The notes beneath the pieces were generated by a model, which was not told the DNA's origin, made no database searches, and saw nothing but the letters and a program-made list of their open reading frames with translations. Position numbers and translations under genes: made by a program. 60,008 nt of DNA, from contig JBOHTO010000021.1 of NCBI GenBank assembly GCA_050733695.1, forward strand, positions 1 to 60,008, in the 5' to 3' direction. This DNA is from JBOHTO01 sp050733695. Its GTDB lineage: Bacteria > Gemmatimonadota > Gemmatimonadetes > Gemmatimonadales > Gemmatimonadaceae. Each line of letters opens with the position of its first letter. The stretch's first letter is position 1. Positions 44,597 through 51,911 of the stretch are shown here, one piece after another.

Positions 44597-44992
44597 ATGT
44601 GGCGGGAGTTCAAGGCGTTTCTGATGAAGGAGAACGTGCTCGCGCTCGCGATTGCGGTCGTGATAGGCACGGCGCTCAAGGATGTCGTCACGGCGCTCGT
44701 GAACGACTTCATCATGCCCATCGTCTCGGCGGTGGTGCCAGGCGGCAACTGGCGCACGGCAGACGTGGACGCGTTCGGAGTGAGTTTTCTGGTGGGTCAC
44801 TTCCTGGGCGTACTGCTCGATTTCATCATCATCGGGTTCGTCGTCTGGCGGCTGAGCAGGATCTTCATCCGTCCCGCGCCACCGGGCGAGACGCCCGCTA
44901 CGCGTCCGTGCGATTTCTGTCGGCAGACAGTGGACGCCAGGGCGACACGCTGCGCGTATTGCACGAGCCAGCTCGCCGCCGCGGCGGTGTGA
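44597..44992 (+). CDS. mscL: Large-conductance mechanosensitive channel MscL with C-terminal zinc ribbon
   Basis: 131 residues. MWREFKAFLMKENVLALAIAVVIGTALKDVVTALVNDFIMPIVS (in parts: EFKAFLMKENVLALAIAVVI, GTALKDVVTALVNDFIMPIV) is the MscL N-terminal helix and TM1 with the gate; TM2 is VGHFLGVLLDFIIIGFVVWRLSR. The C-terminus, normally a charged helical bundle, is here CDFCRQTVDARATRCAYCTSQL, two CxxC pairs of a zinc ribbon. MscL opens under hypo-osmotic shock. GGAGGGG before the ATG supports the start, so the long upstream frame is not used. Confidence 0.9.
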   Translation: MWREFKAFLMKENVLALAIAVVIGTALKDVVTALVNDFIMPIVSAVVPGGNWRTADVDAFGVSFLVGHFLGVLLDFIIIGFVVWRLSRIFIRPAPPGETPATRPCDFCRQTVDARATRCAYCTSQLAAAAV

Positions 44993-45011
44993 GTCTGCTG
45001 CCGGCGTGGTG

Positions 45012-45017
45012 TATATT
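45012..45017 (+). promoter_or_regulatory. -10-like TATATT upstream of panD
   Basis: TATATT at 45012-45017 lies in an otherwise GC-rich spacer and would start transcription about 60 nt before the panD ATG. No convincing -35 partner. Weak prediction. Confidence 0.25.
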
Positions 45018-45082
45018 TCACGCTGACACCTGTGCGGGCGGAATGCCGTGCCGCAGCGGATAACGGACAGGAGGCGACGCCC

Positions 45083-45466
45083 ATGCGCCGCACAATGTGC
45101 AAATCGAAGATTCACCGCGGGGTCCTCACGGGCTCCGAGCTGAACTACGAGGGGAGCCTGACGGTCGACCGCGACCTCATGGACGCGGCCGATCTGCTGC
45201 CGTTCGAGAAGGTTCAGGTGGTGAACGTGAACACCGGTGCCCGCCTGGAGACGTACGTGATCGAAGGCGGGCGCGCGAGCGGGACGATCCAGTTGAACGG
45301 CGCGGCCGCGCGGCTGGGCGCCGTCGGAGATCACGTCATCATCATCGGCTACGCCGATTACGATGAAAGCGAACTCCAGGACAGCACCTTCGAGCCGCGC
45401 ATCGTCTTCGTCGACGAGCGCAACCGGATCGACTCCCCCCCGCCCAAGATCAGGCGCGCGCGGTAA
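45083..45466 (+). CDS. panD: Aspartate 1-decarboxylase
   Basis: 127 residues. PanD makes beta-alanine for pantothenate and CoA. Seen: CKSKIHRGVLTGSELNYEGSLTVDRDLM with the Gly-Ser self-cleavage site (YEG/SLTV) that forms the pyruvoyl group, EKVQVVNVNTGARLETYVI, SGTIQLNGAAARLGAVGDHVIII and YADYDES. All are canonical. ACAGGAGGCGAC precedes the ATG at 45083. The C-terminal tail (RIDSPPPKIRRAR) extends slightly beyond the usual end. No panB or panC nearby. Confidence 0.95.
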   Translation: MRRTMCKSKIHRGVLTGSELNYEGSLTVDRDLMDAADLLPFEKVQVVNVNTGARLETYVIEGGRASGTIQLNGAAARLGAVGDHVIIIGYADYDESELQDSTFEPRIVFVDERNRIDSPPPKIRRAR

Positions 45467-45487
45467 TTGTTCCGAGCCGCGCTCCGG

Positions 45488-46399
45488 CTACGGCGTCCTG
45501 TTGCGGGGATCGTCAGCCGGATTCACATACGTCAGTGACCATGGCCCCGTGCCGTGGAGCTGAATCGTCGTGCCGGCGTCCAGTCGCGCGAAGTGCGCCA
45601 TTCGCGGAGGCATGTACGCGAATCCGTGCGGTGCTATCGCCTTCGCCTTGCTCCAGTCGGCCGTCTCGCCCATGCCAAGGTGGAATCGGCCGGCTACCAC
45701 CGTGATGTGCTCCACCCCTGGATGCCAGTGTGGCGGGATCGTCACCTCGGCAGGCGCCGAGATGCGCATCGTGAACGGGCCGGGCTCCGCCGGGTTGCCC
45801 TCGAGTACCGCGACCCTGGTCCCCGGCAAAGACGCTGGTCCGTCGCGCCACTGAAACTCGCCCGGAGCGAGCATGGCGTGCGCGGTGGACATGGCGGCCG
45901 GCTCGGCGGCGGCGGCAATCTGCGGCGGCTCCGGCAGCGGAATGTCGCTGTTGAAGATGTCGGAGGAGATCTTCCATTCCCCAGCCAGCTTCTCATACAC
46001 GACTACGTACTTTCCCTCGTCGGTGAAGCGTCCATCTGGCGTGTCCATTCCGAAGCGAAAGGTCCCGATCGCTTCCGCCATGTCGCCCGCGGCCGCGACA
46101 TCGATGCTGGTCGGCGTGAGAACCAGCGACATGTTCGGTGCGCCGAGCATCTCCGACCACCATGCGCGAATCGCAGCGGCACCGTGAACAGCCGGTGCGT
46201 TCGCCGGGAGAAAGACGGAACTGCTCGAGTACAGCGACGCGATGGCGTCGGCATCACCCCTGGTGACGGCCGCCTCCATGCGATCTGCGATATCCCTGAT
46301 CGCCCGCTCGTCCGCGAGCGGATCCGAGCTCGGGGTGGTCGCGCAGGCCGCGAGCAGTGTGACGAGGAAGAGCTTGCCGAGAGTGTGATGGTGCACCAT
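45488..46399 (-). CDS. Lipoprotein with SnoaL/DUF4440 and cupin domains
   Basis: 303 residues. GKLFLVTLLAACATTPS is a lipobox signal. Residues ~30-155 form an NTF2-like domain (DERAIRDIADRMEAAVTRGD, WWSEMLGAPNMS, YVVVYEKLAGEWKISSDIFNS) typical of DUF4440/SnoaL. The C-terminal ~120 residues are a cupin: TIPPHWHPGVEHITVVAGRFHLG (HxH-x4-E/H type) and MPPRMAHFARLDAGTTIQLHG. Such pairs are usually separate proteins; here they are fused and lipid-anchored. Substrate unknown. AGGAGGTCC precedes the ATG. An 11-G tract on the plus strand lies 43 nt upstream of the start. Confidence 0.85.
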   Translation of the reverse strand: MVHHHTLGKLFLVTLLAACATTPSSDPLADERAIRDIADRMEAAVTRGDADAIASLYSSSSVFLPANAPAVHGAAAIRAWWSEMLGAPNMSLVLTPTSIDVAAAGDMAEAIGTFRFGMDTPDGRFTDEGKYVVVYEKLAGEWKISSDIFNSDIPLPEPPQIAAAAEPAAMSTAHAMLAPGEFQWRDGPASLPGTRVAVLEGNPAEPGPFTMRISAPAEVTIPPHWHPGVEHITVVAGRFHLGMGETADWSKAKAIAPHGFAYMPPRMAHFARLDAGTTIQLHGTGPWSLTYVNPADDPRNRTP

Positions 46400-46441
46400 T
46401 GGGACCTCCTGGTCGAGATAAGAAGACCCTACCGCGCATCC

Positions 46442-46457
46442 GGGGGGGGGGGAGGGG
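46442..46457. repeat. G11 homopolymer plus AGGGG upstream of the SnoaL-cupin lipoprotein gene
   Basis: Eleven consecutive G (46442-46452), then A and GGGG, between phzF (leftward, ends at 46503) and the start at 46399 of the lipoprotein gene. On that gene's strand it is a C tract about 45-60 nt before the ATG, at promoter distance. Length change would alter promoter spacing, a possible on/off switch. Confidence 0.9.
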
Positions 46458-46502
46458 ATCCAACTCTCACCTTTCCGTTCCGACTGTCAATGGGGCGCGG
46501 TA

Positions 46503-47420
46503 CTATCCCCTGGGGATCTCCATGGTCCCCTCGCTCACCACTACGGTCGAGCCGCCCACGCGAATGGCTGTGGTCGCTCCCGCGATCTTGTCGGCCTCGA
46601 CTTCGAGAATGCTCGGCCGGCCCATCTCGAAGCCCTGCTCCACTACCCATCGCAGCGTGCCGTCGCGCTTCCCGTCGCGCGCAGCGAGATAGCCGCCGAG
46701 CGCGGCGCACGCGGAGCCGGTGGCAGGGTCCTCGGGGACGCTGATGCCGGGCGCGAACATGCGCGCGCGGATGTCGGAGCCCGGGTGTTCGGCGTCGCGC
46801 GCGAATACCATGATCATGGGCGCCCAGTATGAGGCGAGCGTCGCTTCCCACCGCTCCATGCGCACACGCGCACGCCCTACCGCGCCGCGGTCGCGGAGCG
46901 GGACGAAGAGGAAGGGTAGTCCGACAGAAACGGCCTGCGGCGACATGGTTCCGCCGGGCATGTCACGCGGTTCGAGAGAGAGCAGGTCGGCCAGTGTTTC
47001 GCGTGTGGGTGGCGGCGGTCCGAGCTCGGGAAGTCGGGCGGCCGTGAGCTGCGCGAAGACGGGGCGTCCGCCCTCGGACCGGATGAGCACGGGAACGGGT
47101 CCGACGCCCTCCTCGAAGATGATGCGTGTCTCGGCGCTGGTGAGCGCGATAGCGCCCGTCGCCGCGAGCACGTGCGCCGCGCCTACGGTCGGGTGGCCCG
47201 CGAAGGGGATCTCGCCACCAGGGGTGAAGATGCGCAGTCGCCGCGCATGCTCCGGCGACTCGGGCGGGAGCACGAACACCGTCTCGGAGTAGTTGAACTC
47301 GCGCGCGATGTCGAGCATGAGATCACCGGGAATCGCAGTCGCGTCGGGGAAGACGGCGAGCTGATTGCCGCCGAACGGCCGGTCGGTGAAGACGTCGGCG
47401 GTGATGAAGCCGTGCCGCAT
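46503..47420 (-). CDS. PhzF-family protein (isomerase/epimerase fold)
   Basis: 305 residues, the usual PhzF length. Seen: ADVFTDRPFGGNQLAVFPDA near the N-terminus, REFNYSETVFVLPP with the conserved active-site Glu, RIFTPGGEIPFAGHPTVGAAHVL (two parts), and DPATGSACAALGGYL in the second half. The fold is two diaminopimelate-epimerase-like halves. Only some members act in phenazine synthesis; no other phz genes are here, so this is a general isomerase of unknown substrate. No clear ribosome site. It lies downstream of pruA, same strand. Confidence 0.92.
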   Translation of the reverse strand: MRHGFITADVFTDRPFGGNQLAVFPDATAIPGDLMLDIAREFNYSETVFVLPPESPEHARRLRIFTPGGEIPFAGHPTVGAAHVLAATGAIALTSAETRIIFEEGVGPVPVLIRSEGGRPVFAQLTAARLPELGPPPPTRETLADLLSLEPRDMPGGTMSPQAVSVGLPFLFVPLRDRGAVGRARVRMERWEATLASYWAPMIMVFARDAEHPGSDIRARMFAPGISVPEDPATGSACAALGGYLAARDGKRDGTLRWVVEQGFEMGRPSILEVEADKIAGATTAIRVGGSTVVVSEGTMEIPRG

Positions 47421-47512
47421 TCGATCAGTGCGCCATCACGCAGGCGCTGCCAGGCCGCTCGTCATGCGACACGCGACAACGCGCCTGGCGCTGGCTGCGG
47501 CAAGGACATCGC

Positions 47513-49282
47513 CTACTCCTCCCCCATGAACGGATACCGGTAGTCCAGCGGCGGGCTGAAGGTTTCCTTCACCGTGCGCGCGCTCACCCAGCGCACGAGG
47601 TTGAGCATGGAGCCCGCCTTGTCGTTGGTGCCCGACCCGCGCGCGCCGCCGAAGGGCTGCTGCCCCACCACCGCGCCGGTGGGCTTGTCGTTGATGTAGA
47701 AGTTGCCCGCCGCGTTTCGCAGCGCAGCGGCGGCCTCGCGCACCGCGCCGCGTTCGGTGGCGAAGACCGCGCCAGTGAGCGCGTATGGAGAGGTACGGTC
47801 GACCGTGCGCAGCATCTCGCTCCAGCGTGCGTCGTCGTACACGGACACCGTGACCACCGGGCCGAAGATTTCCTCGCACAGCAGCCGGTAGCCGGGATCG
47901 TCGGTCTCGATGAGCGTGGGCCGGATGAAGTAGCCGTCGTCGCCCTTCGCCTCTCCGCCCGTAATGATGCGCGCGTTCCGGCGCGCGTCGTCCAGATATT
48001 CACCGATCTTCGTGAACGCCTTCCGGTCGATCACCGCGCCCACGAAGTTGCGGAAGTCGGTAACGTCGCCCATTCCCATCGCCTCGATCATCCCTGCCGT
48101 GCTGTCGCGCACGCGCTTCCAGAGCGAGCGCGGCACGTACGCGCGGCTCACCGCCGAACACTTCTGCCCCTGGTACTCGAATCCGCCGCGCGCGATCGCG
48201 ACGGCGACGGCCTGGGGATCGGCCGACGGATGCGCGACGATGAAGTCCTTCCCACCCGTCTCGCCCACGATGCGCGGGTATGAGCGATAGCGGCCCATGT
48301 TCTCCCCGATCGTCTTCCACATGCTGTTGAAGACGCCCGTGCTCCCCGTGAAGTGCACGCCCGCGAGATCGCGGTGGCCGAGCAGCACGTCGGAGATCGC
48401 GGCGGCATCGCCCGCGACGAGGTTGATGACGCCCGGGGGGAGGCCGGCCGCTTCCAGCAGCTTCATGATGTAGTGTGCGCTCAGCATCGCGCTCGATGCC
48501 GGTTTCCAGATGATGGTGTTCCCCATGAGCGCGGGCGCTGTGGGGAGATTGCCGCCGATCGAGGTGAAGTTGAACGGCGTTACCGCGTACACGAACCCCT
48601 CGAGCGGGCGATAGTCGAGCTGGTTCCACATCGCGTGATCGCTCAGCGGCTGCTCGTCGTACAACCCCTGCGCGAAGTGCGGATTGAAGCGCCAGAAGTC
48701 GATGAGCTCGCACGCAGCATCGATCTCCGCCTGGAAGATCGTCTTCGACTGGTTCAGCATCGTGGCCGCATTGAGCGTCGCGCGCCAAGAGGTGGTGAGC
48801 AGTTCGGCGGCCCTGAGAAAGACGGCTGCTCGGTCCTCCCACGGCCAGCTCGCCCAATCCTCTCTCGCCTTCGCCGCCGCGTCGATCGCGCTGCTGATGT
48901 GCCCGGTCTTCGCGCGGTGCCAGTCGGCGAGCACATGGCGGTGGTCGTGTGGCATCACGGCCTGCGCGATGTCACCCGTGCTGATTTCCTCGCCGCCGAT
49001 GATGAGCGGGATCTCGATGCGCTCTCCCGCCATGGTGGCGAGGCGCTCCTTGATCTCGCGTTTCTCGGGCGAGCCGGGTGCGTAGCTCCTCACGGGCTCG
49101 TTCGCGGGCACCGGAACGCGACGATTGCCGTTGAAGGCGACCGTGGGCGTCGCGGCTGGTCCGTTGTCTAACTCCGCCCGCGGCGCAGGAGTGGACGCCG
49201 GGCCCGACGCCGGCGTGCGGCGCTGCGTGGACGTGGATGCGACGGGGGCGGGGGGTGGGGCGGGGGTGGGCGGAGCAGCCAT
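47513..49282 (-). CDS. pruA: L-glutamate gamma-semialdehyde dehydrogenase (1-pyrroline-5-carboxylate dehydrogenase)
   Basis: 589 residues. PruA oxidises glutamate semialdehyde to glutamate in proline and arginine breakdown. Seen: VTPFNFTSIGGNLPTAPALMGN, FTGSTGVFNSMWKTIGENMG, catalytic Glu in IVGETGGKDF, catalytic Cys in FEYQGQKCSAVSRAY, GYFIRPTLIETDDP, EEIFGPVVTV and GQQPFGGARGSGTNDKAG, all of the group-4 P5CDH type. The family usually starts near VPVPANEPVRSYAPGSPE; here an extra ~58-residue Ala/Pro/Thr-rich stretch precedes it. GAGGATGG stands before the ATG at 49282. No PutA-type proline dehydrogenase is in the window. Confidence 0.93.
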   Translation of the reverse strand: MAAPPTPAPPPAPVASTSTQRRTPASGPASTPAPRAELDNGPAATPTVAFNGNRRVPVPANEPVRSYAPGSPEKREIKERLATMAGERIEIPLIIGGEEISTGDIAQAVMPHDHRHVLADWHRAKTGHISSAIDAAAKAREDWASWPWEDRAAVFLRAAELLTTSWRATLNAATMLNQSKTIFQAEIDAACELIDFWRFNPHFAQGLYDEQPLSDHAMWNQLDYRPLEGFVYAVTPFNFTSIGGNLPTAPALMGNTIIWKPASSAMLSAHYIMKLLEAAGLPPGVINLVAGDAAAISDVLLGHRDLAGVHFTGSTGVFNSMWKTIGENMGRYRSYPRIVGETGGKDFIVAHPSADPQAVAVAIARGGFEYQGQKCSAVSRAYVPRSLWKRVRDSTAGMIEAMGMGDVTDFRNFVGAVIDRKAFTKIGEYLDDARRNARIITGGEAKGDDGYFIRPTLIETDDPGYRLLCEEIFGPVVTVSVYDDARWSEMLRTVDRTSPYALTGAVFATERGAVREAAAALRNAAGNFYINDKPTGAVVGQQPFGGARGSGTNDKAGSMLNLVRWVSARTVKETFSPPLDYRYPFMGEE

Positions 49283-49433
49283 GGTTCCATCCTCGAGTTG
49301 CACGATGCGCGCGGCGATCCACCGCGCTCGAAAGATAGACGCGCGGGTGAGTACGGGCCAAGTCAGCGTGCGGAACTGCGCGGTTCACGAGGCGGGCGAG
49401 TATGGCTATTCTCCGGTATGCCACAGAGAATGG

Positions 49434-49453
49434 ATTCCCGCTTTTGCGGGAAT
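49434..49453. repeat. Dispersed 20-bp palindrome, copy 4 (perfect ATTCCC-N8-GGGAAT)
   Basis: ATTCCC, GCTTTTGC, GGGAAT, with TGG before and GAC after, in the spacer between the divergent pruA and BNR-lipoprotein genes. The open frame through it gives the typical MDSRFCGNDE peptide. Confidence 0.9.
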
Positions 49454-49552
49454 GACGAGCCGGCCGGAGACGGTGGGGATGACGGCTCGGCAGGGGAGGG
49501 CGGGAACGGCGGCCGGAGGGGCGCGAGAACGTGTGTCTTGGGGGGAAGGCCG

Positions 49553-50368
49553 ATGCTCACCCTCCTCGCCGGAACGCTGCTGGCGAGCGCGTGCGGGCCT
49601 GCGCCAGTCGAGTGGGAGGAGCCGGAGGTCGTGGCTTCGCAGAATCTCGCGGACCAGCGGCTGCTGCTGGACGCCACCGGCGCGGCGCGGCTCGTGTCGA
49701 ACAGCGACGCGCTCGAGTACCAGCCGGCAGGCGCGTGCCCGCGCTCGGTGCGCGTTGCGCGTGGGCGCGAGGGCGTCGCCTACGCTGTATGGTGGGCGCC
49801 GCGTGGCGACAGCAGTGCCGCGCTTCTCGCCGCGCGCTCGACCGATAGCGGGCGTCACTGGGGGGCGCACGTTCCCGTGGATACGGTCGATCGCGCCGCC
49901 GCGGGGTGCGAGCGTCCGCCGCCATCCATTGCCGTGGACACGAGCACCGGCTACGTGCATGTCGCCTACTTTCTCGTGGCCCCGGAGGGGGCCGGGATAT
50001 TCTTCGCGCACTCCATGGACCGCGGCGGGCTGTACCATCAGCCGCTCGCGATAGTCTACGGCGACCGTCCCGCGGCGACGGCGATAGCCGCGGATCGCTC
50101 AGTGGTGGGGATCGCCTACGAGGAACCCAACTCCCGGCGGCCGCGCATCGGCATCGCGCTCTCCGCCACGGATGGCCACATCTTCCAGCACCGGCTCTCT
50201 CCCGTGAGCGCGCCGAGCGCTGTGGCGTACGACCCGCGCGTGGCTCTCCGTGATGACGCGATAGCCGTTGCATGGACCGCGCGAACGGGGCGCGGCGGAG
50301 GCGTCGCAGCAGGCGATGCCGTCACGGTCGTGCGCGTCGGATCGGCCCGCTTGAGGGGGCAGCCGTGA
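49553..50368 (+). CDS. BNR/sialidase-like beta-propeller lipoprotein
   Basis: 271 residues. MLTLLAGTLLASACGPAP is a lipoprotein signal, with GGGGGAAGG upstream of the ATG at 49553. BNR-type Asp-box repeats appear as AARSTDSGRHWGAHVPVD and FAHSMDRGGLYHQPLAIVYG, with YVHVAYFLV and GIAYEEPNSRRPRIGIALS between, so part of a sialidase-like propeller is likely. The number of blades is low for a full enzyme and no catalytic set is visible, so a binding role is as likely. The longer in-frame extension runs through a dispersed repeat and is rejected. Confidence 0.65.
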   Translation: MLTLLAGTLLASACGPAPVEWEEPEVVASQNLADQRLLLDATGAARLVSNSDALEYQPAGACPRSVRVARGREGVAYAVWWAPRGDSSAALLAARSTDSGRHWGAHVPVDTVDRAAAGCERPPPSIAVDTSTGYVHVAYFLVAPEGAGIFFAHSMDRGGLYHQPLAIVYGDRPAATAIAADRSVVGIAYEEPNSRRPRIGIALSATDGHIFQHRLSPVSAPSAVAYDPRVALRDDAIAVAWTARTGRGGGVAAGDAVTVVRVGSARLRGQP

Positions 50369-50506
50369 CCGCTTGCGAGCTGCATGCCCCTGAAAGAATC
50401 GCGCGCGCCCCTATTGCGCAGGTGCGTGGTCATTGTACTTTGTTGCGCGACGGGTCGGTGTTTGCTCTCTCGAAACACGCTCCTCCCATCCTCCAGGAGA
50501 CAATCC

Positions 50507-50911
50507 ATGGCCACCAGGAAGAAGGCGGCAAAGAAGCGCTCGGCGAAGAAATCTTCATCTCGCAAGAAGGGCAGAAAGACGACCGCGAAGAAGAGGACGG
50601 CGAAGAGGCCGGCGAAGAGGAAGGCCGCGAAGAAGAAGAAGACACGCACCAAGCGTACTCCGAACGCGGCGTTCATGAAGCCGATGCAGCCGGATGCGGC
50701 CCTGTCCGAGGTGGTCGGTCCGGGTGCCATGCCGCGTACCCAGGTGACGAAGAAGATCTGGGCCTACATCAAGCGCAAGGACCTGCAGGATCCGAAGGAG
50801 CGCCGCATGATCATCGCCGATGACAAGCTCCGGCCCATCTTCGGCGGGAAGTCCAGAGTCTCCATGTTCGAGATGACGAAGCTGGTGAACAGGCACCTGA
50901 AGGACAGCTAG
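50507..50911 (+). CDS. Histone H1-like tail plus SWIB/MDM2 domain protein
   Basis: 134 residues. Residues 1-50 are almost only Lys, Arg, Ala, Ser and Thr (ATRKKAAKKRSAKKSSSRKK, KRPAKRKAAKKKKTRTKRTP), like histone H1 tails. Residues ~55-134 are a SWIB domain: MKPMQPDAALSEVVGPGAMP, RTQVTKKIWAYIKRKDLQDP, RRMIIADDKLRPIFGGKSRV and MFEMTKLVNRHL. SWIB domains are best known from eukaryotic chromatin remodellers and Chlamydia. Probably a nucleoid DNA-binding protein. CAGGAGACAA precedes the ATG. A strong hairpin follows the gene. Confidence 0.9.
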   Translation: MATRKKAAKKRSAKKSSSRKKGRKTTAKKRTAKRPAKRKAAKKKKTRTKRTPNAAFMKPMQPDAALSEVVGPGAMPRTQVTKKIWAYIKRKDLQDPKERRMIIADDKLRPIFGGKSRVSMFEMTKLVNRHLKDS

Positions 50912-50949
50912 CGCGCCGCTAGGGCGCAGTTCGTCGTTTGTGATTCGAG

Positions 50950-50979
50950 GAGGGGGCGCGCCAGCGAGCACGCCCCCTC
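50950..50979 (+). terminator. GC-rich hairpin after the SWIB gene
   Basis: GAGGGGGCG and CGCCCCCTC form a perfect 9-bp stem with a 12-nt loop, 38 nt after the stop codon. A clean T tract is missing (TCTGCAT), so it may be a weak terminator or an mRNA-stabilising stem. Confidence 0.55.
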
Positions 50980-51169
50980 TCTGCATGTGCGCCCCGCGTG
51001 ACGACAGCGCGAGAGCCCTTGCGATGAGCCGCGCTCGTGTAAGCTTTCATGGCTCGTGCTCGTCCCCCTCCCCTCGTCTCGATCCGCATCCACACCATTG
51101 GCCGCAAGAAGAAAGCGCTCGCGGGTTGCGAGCACGCCGACGAACGACACCGAACCCGGCAGGAACGGA

Positions 51170-51901
51170 GTGATCACGCAGCCGCGCCGGGATCGTCCCG
51201 TGCTGGAGATATTCAAGACGGTTGGCGGCGCACTGCTGCTCTTCCTCCTTGTACGTGCCTTCCTGTTCGAGGCGTACCGCATACCGTCGGGGAGCATGAT
51301 CCCAACGCTTCTCATCGGCGACTGGCTCTTCGTCAACAAGCTGGTGTACGGGCCGCACGTCCCCTTCACCGACTTCAATCTGCCGGGCTACGACGAGCCG
51401 GTGCGTGGCGAGATCGTGGTTTTCGAGTCGCCACCGCAGCCGGACAATCCCGGCGATCTCACACCGATCCTCGTGAAGCGACTGATCGGAATGCCCGGCG
51501 ACACGCTCTTCATGCGCGGCGGAGTGCTGCACGTGAATGGCGTGCCGTCGCCGCAGGGCCCCGCATTCGCCGGCAACCCCACGGGAAATCCCGACGAGGT
51601 GAACAGGCTCTTCGACTGGCAACGCTCCATCGCACTCGGCGCATCGCGCTTTGGTGCAGCACCGGCGCAGCCAACGCACGACAACTGGGGGCCGCTTCTC
51701 GTTCCCGCCGATCACTACTTCATGATGGGCGACAACCGCTACCAGTCGAAGGACAGCCGTTACTGGGGTGTGGTTCCGCGCGAGAACTTCCGCGGCCGCA
51801 CACTGTTCGTCTACTACTCGTACAACGCCACCGATAGCGACAGTCCCATCCCGCAGCTCACCGACATTCGCTGGAGCCGGATCGGCCACTGGATCGAGTG
51901 A
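51170..51901 (+). CDS. lepB: Signal peptidase I
   Basis: 243 residues from GTG at 51170, with AGGA 5 nt upstream; an earlier GTG (51056) would add a basic cytoplasmic stretch. One N-terminal membrane helix (ILEIFKTVGGALLLFLLVRAFLFEA, in parts). Catalytic Ser42 in AYRIPSGSMIPTLLIGDWLFV and Lys103 in LVKRLIGMPGDTLFM; box D/E HYFMMGDNRYQSKDSRYWGVVP is intact. Cleaves signal peptides of the many exported proteins in this window. The stop is 11 nt before the APC permease ATG. Confidence 0.93.
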   Translation: MITQPRRDRPVLEIFKTVGGALLLFLLVRAFLFEAYRIPSGSMIPTLLIGDWLFVNKLVYGPHVPFTDFNLPGYDEPVRGEIVVFESPPQPDNPGDLTPILVKRLIGMPGDTLFMRGGVLHVNGVPSPQGPAFAGNPTGNPDEVNRLFDWQRSIALGASRFGAAPAQPTHDNWGPLLVPADHYFMMGDNRYQSKDSRYWGVVPRENFRGRTLFVYYSYNATDSDSPIPQLTDIRWSRIGHWIE

Positions 51902-51911
51902 ACGCACCGGG

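Noticed and set aside
46503..47420. Phenazine biosynthesis gene
   Set aside because: PhzF-fold proteins are widespread; no other phz genes in the window.
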